A stretch of 64,000 bases of DNA from Sphingobacterium sp. BN32 (GTDB lineage: Bacteria > Bacteroidota > Bacteroidia > Sphingobacteriales > Sphingobacteriaceae). The stretch is taken from assembly GCF_030503615.1 (NCBI RefSeq), contig NZ_CP129963.1, forward strand, positions 3,472,001-3,536,000. The letters run 5' to 3'. A program made the position numbers and the translations under genes. Below the pieces are notes generated by a model. The model was not told where the DNA came from. It did not search any database and saw nothing but the letters and a program-made list of their open reading frames with translations. Numbering within the stretch: the stretch's first letter is position 1; every line of letters begins with the position of its first letter. This document shows positions 18,578 through 28,298 of this stretch, piece by piece.

Positions 18578-19855
18578 TTAGAATTGATTGATGAAGTCTG
18601 TCAATAGGTTTGCATAGCCATTAAACTTCGTAAATGGCAGGGTTTCGTATCGGTCGTAGATATCGTGATAGGCAGTAGTGCCGCCCAACGTATAGATAAA
18701 AAAGGCAGGCACTCCCTTTTCGTAGAAAGGAGCATGATCACTGCGGTTCATAGCACCGCGGACCTTGACTTCTGGTAGATATTTTTTTTCAGCATTCAGC
18801 TTCGTTAGAAGCTCAAATTCTTTCGTAAAAATACTGCCGTTTACCACCTGGATGCCATCATCGCCTGTACCGGCCATATCCACGTTGATTAGGAACTTTA
18901 CTTTTTTCAGATCGTTCAGCGGGTTTGCTGCATAATATTTAGATCCTAAAAGTCCACTCTCCTCTCCTGAGAAAGCTAAGAAGATCATGTTATACTTTGG
19001 CTTGTTTTTGCCATAATATTGAGCCAAATATAGCATAAGGGCTGTTCCACTGGCATTGTCGTTAGCCCCGTTAAACACGACCTTTTTACCGATGACGCCC
19101 AAGTGATCGTAATGTGCTGTCACGAGGATCGTAGAATCAGAATCGCTGCTTCCTTTCAAGAAACCACAAACATTCTGCGTTTTATAATCAGGTTGGAACT
19201 TCGCAGTGATATCTAAGGCGATTTGACCGTCGTTTGGATTTACTGCTAAATCTTTAATGTAAACCGCAGGTTTTAAACTTTGGCTTACAGATGCTCGCCA
19301 GGTAAATTTACTTGGGGTATTTACGACGATTGCGCTGTACTCCCCTGCAGTCATCAGAAGCACAATCGCACGGCGTAGCTCCTGCGCATTGATGCTCTTC
19401 AACTGCTCTGCCTCATCAATATAAATGGCTTTACCGGCATATGCTTTATCTTGTGCAATCTGTCTTAATACCTTGTCATCATTCAGTTTTCCGGAAACAG
19501 GAACGAGATCAAAGCTCCCCTTTACCGACGCGGATGCCGCGTCTACCAAGACATTGACCCCCATTTTGAGTAATTCGTTGTTTAATCTGACCGTTACTGC
19601 TTTCGGGAATACATTGGCGCCCAAGCTGAAAGGTTGCATAAAGGATTTGCCATCTAAAGGCGTCAATCCTGATTTCTTCATTTCCTTAGCAATATAGGCA
19701 GCGGCTTTTTTGTCGCCATTGAAAATATAACCGCGACCTGCGTATTTATCGGATGCTAATACACTAACAACTTTGCGCGCATAGTCTTCTTGCGCCTGAG
19801 CAAATTGACACGCTACAAAGAGCATGGCAATCAGTGTAAATAATCTATTTTTCAT
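18578..19855 (-). CDS. M28-family zinc metallopeptidase, secreted
   Basis: The 425-residue protein has a signal peptide (cleavage near AQA-QED, residues 20-23). The M28 aminopeptidase motifs are in order: VTAHYDHLG with His248, NGANDNASGTA with Asp266, SGEESGLLGS with the Glu298-Glu299 catalytic and metal pair, NVDMAG with Asp326, and a C-terminal His in TTAYHDIYDRYE. All five metal and catalytic positions are present, so it is predicted to be active. About 120 residues between the signal and the zinc motifs fit an inserted protease-associated domain. It is the last gene of the pectin-locus directon, and its ATG overlaps the CocE gene by 11 bp. Its role in that locus is unclear; deblocking of peptide-linked or amidated substrates is possible. 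Confidence 0.9.
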   Translation of the reverse strand: MKNRLFTLIAMLFVACQFAQAQEDYARKVVSVLASDKYAGRGYIFNGDKKAAAYIAKEMKKSGLTPLDGKSFMQPFSLGANVFPKAVTVRLNNELLKMGVNVLVDAASASVKGSFDLVPVSGKLNDDKVLRQIAQDKAYAGKAIYIDEAEQLKSINAQELRRAIVLLMTAGEYSAIVVNTPSKFTWRASVSQSLKPAVYIKDLAVNPNDGQIALDITAKFQPDYKTQNVCGFLKGSSDSDSTILVTAHYDHLGVIGKKVVFNGANDNASGTALMLYLAQYYGKNKPKYNMIFLAFSGEESGLLGSKYYAANPLNDLKKVKFLINVDMAGTGDDGIQVVNGSIFTKEFELLTKLNAEKKYLPEVKVRGAMNRSDHAPFYEKGVPAFFIYTLGGTTAYHDIYDRYETLPFTKFNGYANLLTDFINQF

Positions 19856-21689
19856 TGTTCTTAATTAATGGTAATAGGATACTTGAAGGATGTTGACGAT
19901 CGAAGAATACGCGATGTTTATGGATTTCGAAATCAGCTTCGTCTGCTTCATAGATATTGATAAACTTCTGCGGATTGCGGTCTACGAGAGGGAACCAAGA
20001 ACTTTGAATCTGTACCATAATCTTATGCCCCTTCTTAAAGACATGGGCAGCATCTTGCATATCAAATTTTACTTGTGTGACTTGGTTGGGTTGCATAGGC
20101 TCCGGATGCGAAAAGCTATTTCTATACTTCGCACGCATCACCTCCCCTCTGACCAGGATCTGTGCATCTGATAAAGGCTTATCTTTCTCAAACGGATGCA
20201 CATCGATTAATTTCACGATATAGTCGGCATCAGTACCCGTTGTACTAACGAATAGATTTGCCTGCAGATTACCCATAATCTTGACATCTTCTGTCAGCAC
20301 TTCCGACTCAAAAACCAATACATCGGGACGCCTGGACGCAAACACCTGATCTTCGAACATATATTTAAATCCGCGCATCAGGGTTTTCTCGGCGGTGTAG
20401 GGTACAGGCTTGCTCGGGTCTGCCGTATATTCGGCAAAGTCCGTTTCTGCTGTTTCCGGCTTTGTAAAAGACAGCCCTCCGTTCGCCTGAAGATAAAGCG
20501 GCGTTTCAACTTGTTCTTTGGACGGCCATTCGCTTAAGTAATTCCACTCATTGGATCCCGTCACGAAGATGGATACAGGCGCTAATGGCTTCGATTCCTC
20601 ATTTTTCAAATGCTTTTTGAAAAATGCTAGTTCTAGATCCTCACGGTAATAATTACTGGTATTGGATGCAAAATTTAGATCACCTAGGCTTCTGCCATCT
20701 CCCCTTGTCCAAGAACCGTGATACCAAGGCCCCATGACAAAAGACAGCTTATTCTTCCCGGATTTCGCGAGTGCCTCGTAGGTTTTCAATGGACCATATA
20801 GATCTTCTTGATCGAACCATCCGCCTACAACAAGCACCTCTGGCTTAACTTTGTGAAGGTATTTGGTATAGCTGCGCTCTTCCCAATAGGCATTGTAATC
20901 CGCATTGTTCATCATCTCATTCCATAGGATGCTCTTTCCTTGCAGGTAGTTTTTGTTGAAGTTCTTTAGCGGGCCTGATTTAAGGTAAAAATCATAGCCA
21001 TCGCTCGTATTGTAGGCGTAGAATCCACCGGGATGTGTGGTACCCACAGAGTCTCTCATTTTACCGAAAGAAGACAGAAATGAAAAACTCCCCATCAGCA
21101 TAAATGCGCCGTTATGATGTCTGTCATCGCCCAAGAACCAATCGGTCACTGGAGCTTGCGGAGATACCGCTTTTAGATTAGGGTGTGCATCGATTAATGA
21201 CATCGAGGCATAGAAGCCGGGCGACGAAACACCCCAAATACCGACTTTTTTGTTGGATTTAAGCTGTTTTACAAGCCAATCTATCGTATCGTAGGTATCC
21301 GTGGTCTCATCAGTTTGCCCTTTTTTCTTATTCGGAATATAGGGACGATTAGCGATAAAATGTCCTTCGGACTTATATTTTCCACGCACATCTTGATATA
21401 CGAAGATGTATCCGTCCTTTGCAAACTCCATGCTTGGGCCAATGCTAGGGCGCATCTTATCCTCCCCATAAGGGGCAACACTATAAGGTGTACGGATCAT
21501 CATAATAGGATAAGATTTTGTCCTATCCTTGGGTTCATAGATCGCGGTAAAGAGTTTCGTACCGTCCCGCATCGGGATATACACTTCGCGCTTACTATAA
21601 TTGTTTTTTATATACTCGGCATCATTTGTTTGTTGTGCGAACAAGAGCGTTGCACAACAAACAAAAAGCCCTACTAGAAAATGCTTCAT
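19845..21689 (-). CDS. CocE/NonD-family alpha/beta hydrolase, secreted
   Basis: The 614-residue protein has a signal peptide (residues 1-19, ending LFAQ). It has the X-Pro dipeptidyl-peptidase-like S15 catalytic domain, with the nucleophile elbow GVSSPG (Ser155), VYQDVRGKYKSEG before it, and the C-terminal jelly-roll domain typical of CocE (PDVLVFESEVLTEDVKIMGN, then DADYIVKLIDVHP). Members cleave esters or acyl-peptides. In a pectin locus an acyl esterase role is plausible, but the S15-type fold does not fix the substrate. It overlaps the M28 gene by 11 bp, which indicates co-translation. Confidence 0.9.
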   Translation of the reverse strand: MKHFLVGLFVCCATLLFAQQTNDAEYIKNNYSKREVYIPMRDGTKLFTAIYEPKDRTKSYPIMMIRTPYSVAPYGEDKMRPSIGPSMEFAKDGYIFVYQDVRGKYKSEGHFIANRPYIPNKKKGQTDETTDTYDTIDWLVKQLKSNKKVGIWGVSSPGFYASMSLIDAHPNLKAVSPQAPVTDWFLGDDRHHNGAFMLMGSFSFLSSFGKMRDSVGTTHPGGFYAYNTSDGYDFYLKSGPLKNFNKNYLQGKSILWNEMMNNADYNAYWEERSYTKYLHKVKPEVLVVGGWFDQEDLYGPLKTYEALAKSGKNKLSFVMGPWYHGSWTRGDGRSLGDLNFASNTSNYYREDLELAFFKKHLKNEESKPLAPVSIFVTGSNEWNYLSEWPSKEQVETPLYLQANGGLSFTKPETAETDFAEYTADPSKPVPYTAEKTLMRGFKYMFEDQVFASRRPDVLVFESEVLTEDVKIMGNLQANLFVSTTGTDADYIVKLIDVHPFEKDKPLSDAQILVRGEVMRAKYRNSFSHPEPMQPNQVTQVKFDMQDAAHVFKKGHKIMVQIQSSWFPLVDRNPQKFINIYEADEADFEIHKHRVFFDRQHPSSILLPLIKNNEK

Positions 21690-21701
21690 TCTTTACAATC
21701 G

Positions 21702-23177
21702 TTATTTCTTTAGTGTCGACTTGTATAAAACTAGCTGTTTTTTTCCTTTTATATTCGGTTCATTGTATTCCACCTTTGTCATCTGCGCGTTCTTCACATC
21801 ATCCATAACAACGGCAGGGCGGTATTCTTTATCCTTCGCTGTGAACTTCACATTTTCGAAGGTTACTCCCTCTACATGGCGCAAATAGAATGCCCATGCC
21901 GGAAGCTCCTTAAATTGCGAAAATTCTGGGTATGCAGCTTCCATTTCAGGAATGCTGTCCAATTCTTTCGGACTAGTGCCACGGAATGCATAGTTTGGAT
22001 TTGACCCACCCGGGTAAACAATTTCCACATTTCTTAGGACTACATTCTTAATCGGTTGGCCTTTTAATCCAACGATGCTAGCTGGTGAGATGTTTCTTGG
22101 ATTGTCCTCAACAGGTCCCTCGAAGGCATAACCAACATCAGGTTTGTCTGCAGGAACCTCGATGTAGATGTTCTGCATCGTCACACCATCGATAGATCCT
22201 TGTCTGCCTTTATTCCATCGCGCGCCGATGCGTAGATAGATGGCATTACCGGTATTGTATGCGTATAAGCTGTCTACTAATACATCTTCCACTTTACCGC
22301 CATCAGGCGTTGCAATTGTGAATGCTGAACGGAACGTGTCGTAGACACGGTTGTTGATAATACGGATATTTTTATATCCACCTGCTGATACGGTTCCAAA
22401 CTTGATACCATTTGCACTCGAACGTGCCACACAGTTTCTGATTTCTATGTTCTCATTCATTTTCGTCGCATCATGCGATTTCAAACAAATGGCATCATCA
22501 GAAGCATCTATATAGGAATTTAATAATTTGAAGTTCTTACAATCGACAATGTCGATACCATCGTTGTTCCAAAATACTTTGCTATCGACTGTGATGCTAT
22601 CGATCAATACGTCCTCACACTGATCATAAGTCTGAACCCAGTCGGCAGAGTTTTTCACCGTGACATGTTTGATGGTTACATTATTGCATTCGCGGAAATA
22701 GATCGCTTTCGGACGGTTATTTCTTGGCCTATCGTAATCTAAAGGATCTTTGATAATCCCTTTATGGATATAATCCATCAGGCTGTACGCAACTTCCTTA
22801 CCCTGCCCATCGATGACACCCTTACCTGTTATACCGACATTCTTTACCCCTTTGGCATAGACCAAAGCATTGTTAGGCGTTCCGACATTATAATCGTTGA
22901 TATTCGTCGAGCCCAGTAATACAGCCCCCTCTTCTAAATGCAGGGTAACATTGGATTTCATATGGATAGTACCCGTCAGATACCTTCCGACATAGAACTT
23001 CAATGTTCCGCCGCCGTTCTCACTGATGAAATCAATAGCACGTTGAATGGAGGTCGTATTCAATGTAGTTCCATTCGATTTTATTCCAAAGAAGGAAGCA
23101 TTGTAATCCTTCGCCTGCAAAAATCCTATGCTACAGATCGTGCACAGTATAGTCAAATATATGTTCAATTTCTTCAT
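21702..23177 (-). CDS. GH28-family pectin hydrolase (polygalacturonase/rhamnogalacturonase-like), copy B
   Basis: The 491-residue secreted protein (signal 1-22, cleavage after QA) is a right-handed beta-helix. GH28 landmarks are WNNDGIDIVDC at 203-213 (catalytic Asp206) and SDDAICLKSHD at 226-236 (the Asp pair). The usual GHG motif is replaced by SSANGIKFGTVS, so this is a divergent subgroup and the bond cleaved is uncertain. The N-terminal ASFFGIKSNGTTLNTTSIQ segment is the typical pectate-lyase-superfamily cap. It is closely related to the 493-residue paralogue at 23934-25415, which suggests tandem duplication. With GH106 it points to rhamnogalacturonan breakdown. Confidence 0.88.
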   Translation of the reverse strand: MKKLNIYLTILCTICSIGFLQAKDYNASFFGIKSNGTTLNTTSIQRAIDFISENGGGTLKFYVGRYLTGTIHMKSNVTLHLEEGAVLLGSTNINDYNVGTPNNALVYAKGVKNVGITGKGVIDGQGKEVAYSLMDYIHKGIIKDPLDYDRPRNNRPKAIYFRECNNVTIKHVTVKNSADWVQTYDQCEDVLIDSITVDSKVFWNNDGIDIVDCKNFKLLNSYIDASDDAICLKSHDATKMNENIEIRNCVARSSANGIKFGTVSAGGYKNIRIINNRVYDTFRSAFTIATPDGGKVEDVLVDSLYAYNTGNAIYLRIGARWNKGRQGSIDGVTMQNIYIEVPADKPDVGYAFEGPVEDNPRNISPASIVGLKGQPIKNVVLRNVEIVYPGGSNPNYAFRGTSPKELDSIPEMEAAYPEFSQFKELPAWAFYLRHVEGVTFENVKFTAKDKEYRPAVVMDDVKNAQMTKVEYNEPNIKGKKQLVLYKSTLKK

Positions 23178-23188
23178 GCGCTTCTCGA

Positions 23189-23926
23189 TTAAATGGACTT
23201 TCCGTTTGGCGTAATACTCTTTTTAATGGCTGTCGTTTGGCTCGCTTTATCTTTAACCAAAGCTTTGCCGGCAGTATCTACATAAAGGTTCTCCAAGCTT
23301 ACTCCTTTGGATCCGGCAAGCACTAAACCTCTGGAATTTGCATAGTTTTGGCTGCGAATAATCTGGTTTTTGAATGATACGTTCGTACAGTTTACTAACT
23401 CCGCTACATCACCAGATGAGTCCTCTAACATAATTCCGTCAATCTCTACGTTCTGGCAGTTGTTCAACCCCAGTAAAGTCGGACGAACACTATTAATATC
23501 CTTGCTTACAATGCCTTTGTTCAGCTGATCATCAATCTTGATTTTTACCGCAGCCGCTTGTCCCAGAATAACGCCTTTTCCAATAATCTTCACATTGGAT
23601 TGGTTCTCTCCATAGATAAAATAGCGCTTACCGTTCTTTTCAATGAAATCGTAATAGCTTGGATTCGCAACGAGGATAGCACCCTCATGTAAGTTGATCG
23701 TAACGTTAGATTTCAGTTCTAAACCGCCTGTTAAGTATCGTCCTACGTAGAAGTTTAATGTACCGCCGCCTTTCGATGAGATTAAATCGATAGCGGCTTG
23801 TATTGAACGCGTATTGTTTGTCTGCCCGTCGGATACACATCCGAATGCAGAAGCGTTATAGTCGACTGCTAAAGCCTGCCCGAATGACATCGTCAGCAAT
23901 AGCATGATGTATAAGATTCTTTTCAT
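23189..23926 (-). CDS. short GH28-like beta-helix protein lacking the catalytic half
   Basis: The 245-residue protein has its own signal peptide (MKRILYIMLLLTMSFGQALA). It aligns with the first about 200 residues of the flanking GH28 proteins: NASAFGCVSDGQTNNTRSIQ, GGGTLNFYVGRYLTGG and SNVTINLHEGAILVA. It ends before the region that carries the catalytic Asp motifs (NNDGID and DDAI are absent). Gaps to both neighbours are 7-11 bp, so no missing C-terminal half is hidden nearby. It is most likely a non-catalytic binding or accessory paralogue, or a stably shortened duplicate. Its function is unknown. Confidence 0.8.
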   Translation of the reverse strand: MKRILYIMLLLTMSFGQALAVDYNASAFGCVSDGQTNNTRSIQAAIDLISSKGGGTLNFYVGRYLTGGLELKSNVTINLHEGAILVANPSYYDFIEKNGKRYFIYGENQSNVKIIGKGVILGQAAAVKIKIDDQLNKGIVSKDINSVRPTLLGLNNCQNVEIDGIMLEDSSGDVAELVNCTNVSFKNQIIRSQNYANSRGLVLAGSKGVSLENLYVDTAGKALVKDKASQTTAIKKSITPNGKSI

Positions 23927-23933
23927 GTGATTA

Positions 23934-25415
23934 TTATTTTACGATGTCAACAGCATTGCTTTTATGCAAGAAGATCTGCTCCTTATTCCCGGCTTTCACC
24001 TCATCGAATGTTACGTTTTCAAACTTGCCCTTATTGAGGTCATCCGTTACGATAGCAGGTCTATAATCGGGTGCCAAGGCCTTAAACTTCACATTTTTAA
24101 AAGTGATGTTGTTCGCATGACGAATATAGAATGCCCATGACGGTAGCTCTTTGAATTGTGAGAACTCAGGATAGGCAGCTTCCATTTCCGGGATACCATC
24201 CAATTCCGCTGCGGAAAGCCCTCTTTTCGCGTAATATGGATTCCCAGCACCTGGATATACAATTTCGATGTTCTCCAATGTTACGTTTTCAATCTTGTAG
24301 TTCGGCAATCCGATAATGCTCGCTGGAGAGATGTTTCTAGGCAAGTCCTCAATCGGCCCCTCATAGTTATATCCCTTATCAGGTTTCTCCATTGGAACTT
24401 CCGCGTATACATTTTTGATCGTGATATCCTTCATCACCGGCTCTTTCCCTTTGCTCCAACGATTACCTATCCTTAGGAAGATCACATTCCCCGTGTTGAT
24501 GGATCTGACACCATCCACTAAAATATTCTCAACAATACCTCCGTCTACGGCGGCGAAAGTGATCGCCGAGCGATAGGTATCATATACCGTTAAATTTCTT
24601 ACGACGAAGTTGCGGAAGCCACCACGTGAAACTGTTCCGAATTTTAAGGCTGATGCACTGGAGCGTGCCGTACAGTTCTCTACCAATACATTTTCACAGA
24701 TGGCATTGGCATCATGCGATTTAAAACAGATCGCATCATCAGCAGCATCAAAGTGCGAGTTGCGAATAATCACATCCTTGCAATCTACAATGTCAATACC
24801 GTCATTGTTCCAATAGGATTTACTATCTACCGTGATGCTGTCGACCAATATATTCACACACTGATCATATGTCTGGTTCCAGCTCGCAGGATCCTTTAAC
24901 GTAATTCCGATAATTTTTATATTCTTGCACTCGCGGAAATAGATATTCTCGGGTCTATTCCATTCGCGCACGCGGTCGTACTTCAATTCATCTTCGATTA
25001 ATCCACGATGAACCATATTCAACGTGTTCATCGCATTCTCAAACCCACGACCATTGATAGTACCCTGTCCGGTAATACCGATGTTTTCCTGCTTAATAGC
25101 ATAGATTAAAGACTTCCAATTGATGTAAGGGTCTTTATCGTAATCAAAAGGATTCAGCGATCCTAAGATACTAGCCCCTCTTTCCAGATGTAGTGTAACA
25201 TTGGATTTGATGTAAATTGTTCCCGTTACATAATTTCCAGGTCCGAATACTAATCGGCCCCCGCCTTTTGCATTTACATAATCGATAGCAGCTTGAATAG
25301 ACTTCGTATTCAGCGTGTTTCCATCGCCTTCAATACCGAAATCTCTAACTGCATAGTCCTTTGCAAATACCTGAAGGCTGCAAAAACAAACGAGCAAGCA
25401 TAATAGTTTCTTCAT
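23934..25415 (-). CDS. GH28-family pectin hydrolase, copy A
   Basis: The 493-residue secreted beta-helix enzyme has a signal peptide of about residues 1-18. Its landmarks are the same as in copy B: YWNNDGIDIVDC with the catalytic Asp, ADDAICFKSHD with the Asp pair, and SSASALKFGTVSRGG in place of GHG. It shares long identical stretches with copy B, such as PEMEAAYPEFSQFKELP near the C terminus, so the two arose by duplication. Slightly different active-site neighbours (CFKSH against CLKSH) could tune specificity. The gene lies 17 bp downstream of the GH106 gene. Confidence 0.9.
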   Translation of the reverse strand: MKKLLCLLVCFCSLQVFAKDYAVRDFGIEGDGNTLNTKSIQAAIDYVNAKGGGRLVFGPGNYVTGTIYIKSNVTLHLERGASILGSLNPFDYDKDPYINWKSLIYAIKQENIGITGQGTINGRGFENAMNTLNMVHRGLIEDELKYDRVREWNRPENIYFRECKNIKIIGITLKDPASWNQTYDQCVNILVDSITVDSKSYWNNDGIDIVDCKDVIIRNSHFDAADDAICFKSHDANAICENVLVENCTARSSASALKFGTVSRGGFRNFVVRNLTVYDTYRSAITFAAVDGGIVENILVDGVRSINTGNVIFLRIGNRWSKGKEPVMKDITIKNVYAEVPMEKPDKGYNYEGPIEDLPRNISPASIIGLPNYKIENVTLENIEIVYPGAGNPYYAKRGLSAAELDGIPEMEAAYPEFSQFKELPSWAFYIRHANNITFKNVKFKALAPDYRPAIVTDDLNKGKFENVTFDEVKAGNKEQIFLHKSNAVDIVK

Positions 25416-25432
25416 TATTGTAGTCTTTTTGG

Positions 25433-28294
25433 TTAGTTATAAATTTCTACAGGTCCAACAATCCCCATGGATTGTATTTCCTGCTCGCGACCAGGTCTGT
25501 TGACCCAGTACTGCGCATTTTCATTGTCTTTTAAAGTCTTCAGGTAGTTACCCATGGTCGTCGTTACACGAATTTCAATATCATTGCTTCCAGGCTTAAG
25601 GAATTTACTGATATCGTAAATACGGCGCCCGAACCATTTCACGCCAACCGGCTGTCCATTGATAAAGAGGTCTGTTATTCCGAACACCTGACCTAGGTTA
25701 AGCGTCTGGTTTTTGATGTTCTGTACATTGACTTTCTTACGATAGATTGCCGTTCCGGAGAAGTCGCGCAATTCATCATCGAGCTTCATGTCGATGAGCT
25801 GAGCTAGTTGTCGTTTTTTACTGCTATTCTCCTGTGCATGCTTGAGCTCAAGCTCCCAGCCTGCATTCAGGTTTTGTTTGTTAGCTCCATCTAATTTAAC
25901 AGGCTGATACCATTCGCCGCCCTTCGACTCATCGAAGACCACAAGAAGGGATTCCGTTGGCCCGAAATTGTGCTCGAAGCCATTAGCACTGTCCAATTTT
26001 AATTGAAAACGCTCGCCCGTATCGGCATCCCAGATCCAAGCCTGCTTGCCTTTGCCAACACCCGAAAGAAAATCGATACGTGTTTTATGGCTGTTGAAGC
26101 GGTGTGCATTCTGGAAGAAGAAGAACTCCGACTGATCATCACGGATATACCTGTTCTGCATGAAAAAACGATTCGGCTCGCTGATTTTCACATATTTAGG
26201 CAGCTTTTGCTCTTGATGAAAGCTTTGATACCATTCCAAGAACTTATTATCGACGGGCTTTTCAACGAAGACAAAGTTTGAACCCAAAGCTTTTATTTTC
26301 TGCATCCAGGTCTGCACTTCCTGATCTCTAGCTTGCATATCCTTAAAGCCCAAACTTTTTGAAGGCGTAGTTTCTATGCAAATCAGTTTGCCTCCCTGCT
26401 GCACAAACTCGTGCAACTTCTTAGCCGTTTCAACGCCTAAACTCTTTACACCTGGAAGAAACAATACACCGTAGGATTTTTTTCCAAACGTGATCTTGCC
26501 ATTCTGAATCTTAGCATCTTTCAGAATCAACTCCGTTACGTAGTCCGCTGCACCTCCAGTTTTATGGATCGCTTCCCATAGCAGAGAAGTATAAGGCACG
26601 TTGAGTCGCTCTGGGAAAGGGTCAGTTTGCACACCCTTTTCTGCCCATAGATCATAGTTTGCAGGAAGTATCGCCATATCGGTGTACATATCTGCATGCT
26701 GCAATTGTGAGGACAAACGAGCCTTGTATGTGTTCAAATATTTAAAATAAGGCCACCAGTTATTCTTCTCCGAATAATAAGATCCATATTGAATCCAACC
26801 CGGGAATGGCGCCTGTTTTGGCGAATAGTTGAAACCATGCCAAATGGAATGCGTAATACCGGATAGTAAACTTTGATCGGAACCTAATTTAAGCAGCTCT
26901 AAAGTCGCGTTGAAAACCAGATATGTGTTGGTCATTTCTTCACAACTTACGACCCGTTTACCTGTTAAATGAGCCGCAGATGATACGTATTTATTGATCA
27001 TCGTATAGCCTCTACCGCGGCGATAATCTTCATCAGACATTTCTTCCCCTAGCTTATGTCGCAAGTAGTTTGTTGTCCAGGACTCCCCTTCCGGAATATC
27101 ATAGCCCAGGGAAGTTTCCAATGGAAAAAAGCCGCGCCCATAAGCCTGCGCCCTAGACTTGACCTTTAAGCCTTTACACCATGCTAAATAAGTTTCCGTA
27201 AAACGCTCTCTTAACAAGCAAGCCTTCACATATTCGAAGTCAAATCTAACGCGGCTCAATACTTCCTTAAAGTCTTCCGACTTCTCGGCACCATAGTTTT
27301 CATCCACCACAGCCCCTAGCCTACCTACTTTAAACATGATAAAAGGCAGATAGGGCATCAGGTCATAACCGCATCGCTTTTGGAATTCCTCAGCAAAATC
27401 ATGCGTCCAATTACAGCCCTCCAGTTCCATACTATCCGAGAATAAGGCACGTAGATAGTTCGACAATGCCCCAATTCGGTTCTGCATCGTATTAGACATG
27501 CGGTTCAAGTAATTCTGTACCGCCTGCTTGTCCATATGATTCAGGATAGAGCCTGATGCGCCCGGTGCACCGTTGATCACCTGGGCGAAAGAAGTGTATC
27601 GCACAACAGCATAGAGCACATGCTTACCTTCCGGCACATCCACCTGTATCGTTGCGTCCTTACGCTTTGCCGATAAATCCTGTGCTTGATCAAGACTGTT
27701 CATCAGATCTTTCGCTAAATGCAGCGATAGAATCTCCGGCTTGCGCAGCGGGTTCTTATCAGTTACTCCCGGATCTACAGCCTGACAGATATTGAACTGC
27801 GAGGTCTCAAATTGCATGGGTCCGGTCAGCTTCTCCGCATAGACTAGCACTACTTGCGCCCGCTCGTCTTCCTTCAGATCTTCCGAGCCAAAAGGCCAGC
27901 CGGAACCCACGATCAAGTCGCTCGTCATGTCCAAGGACTTCGCATCGTCCGCTGTATGCTTTACCAGATCAATCCATTCATTGCTTAGCCATTTTACCGA
28001 TGGTATCCCCATATCGTCGGCCCTTTTAGGGAAAGATATAGGGTTTATTTCCACACCGCCAATGCCGGCATCTTTTAACAGACGCAATTGACGCGATAAT
28101 TCGCCTTTTTCTACCTTATCGCCATTCCACCACCAACGGACGAAGGGACGATAATGCATGCTTGGGTTTTTAAAAAGTGTATACCAATCCTCTTTTGCTT
28201 TAAAGGCGGAGGAAGCAAAGGATTCCTCGAGGTTGGCTAAAGCCAATCCCGCACCTAACAGCGAGGTGTTGCGTATAAAAGATCTTCTATTCAT
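25433..28294 (-). CDS. GH106-family alpha-L-rhamnosidase, Tat-type signal
   Basis: The 953-residue protein matches the GH106 rhamnosidases of pectin loci: RPFVRWWWNGDKVEKGEL near residue 50, GIGGVEINPISFP, VGSGWPFG, a long central barrel with GITHSIWHGFNYSP and QLQHADMYTDMAILPA, and a C-terminal beta-sandwich (LFINGQPVGVKWFGRRIYDI). The N terminus NRRSFIRNTSLLGAGLALA is a twin-arginine signal, unlike the Sec signals of its neighbours. That suggests folding, perhaps with a metal (calcium is known in the family), before export. The predicted role is release of terminal L-rhamnose from rhamnogalacturonan side chains or backbone ends. It lies between GH28 and isomerase genes in one directon. Confidence 0.9.
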   Translation of the reverse strand: MNRRSFIRNTSLLGAGLALANLEESFASSAFKAKEDWYTLFKNPSMHYRPFVRWWWNGDKVEKGELSRQLRLLKDAGIGGVEINPISFPKRADDMGIPSVKWLSNEWIDLVKHTADDAKSLDMTSDLIVGSGWPFGSEDLKEDERAQVVLVYAEKLTGPMQFETSQFNICQAVDPGVTDKNPLRKPEILSLHLAKDLMNSLDQAQDLSAKRKDATIQVDVPEGKHVLYAVVRYTSFAQVINGAPGASGSILNHMDKQAVQNYLNRMSNTMQNRIGALSNYLRALFSDSMELEGCNWTHDFAEEFQKRCGYDLMPYLPFIMFKVGRLGAVVDENYGAEKSEDFKEVLSRVRFDFEYVKACLLRERFTETYLAWCKGLKVKSRAQAYGRGFFPLETSLGYDIPEGESWTTNYLRHKLGEEMSDEDYRRGRGYTMINKYVSSAAHLTGKRVVSCEEMTNTYLVFNATLELLKLGSDQSLLSGITHSIWHGFNYSPKQAPFPGWIQYGSYYSEKNNWWPYFKYLNTYKARLSSQLQHADMYTDMAILPANYDLWAEKGVQTDPFPERLNVPYTSLLWEAIHKTGGAADYVTELILKDAKIQNGKITFGKKSYGVLFLPGVKSLGVETAKKLHEFVQQGGKLICIETTPSKSLGFKDMQARDQEVQTWMQKIKALGSNFVFVEKPVDNKFLEWYQSFHQEQKLPKYVKISEPNRFFMQNRYIRDDQSEFFFFQNAHRFNSHKTRIDFLSGVGKGKQAWIWDADTGERFQLKLDSANGFEHNFGPTESLLVVFDESKGGEWYQPVKLDGANKQNLNAGWELELKHAQENSSKKRQLAQLIDMKLDDELRDFSGTAIYRKKVNVQNIKNQTLNLGQVFGITDLFINGQPVGVKWFGRRIYDISKFLKPGSNDIEIRVTTTMGNYLKTLKDNENAQYWVNRPGREQEIQSMGIVGPVEIYN

Positions 28295-28298
28295 AAAT

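Noticed and set aside
23189-23926. Pseudogene fragment of the neighbouring GH28 gene
   Set aside because: It has its own start and signal peptide, a clean stop and 7-11-bp gaps, with no leftover catalytic half; a stable short protein is more likely.
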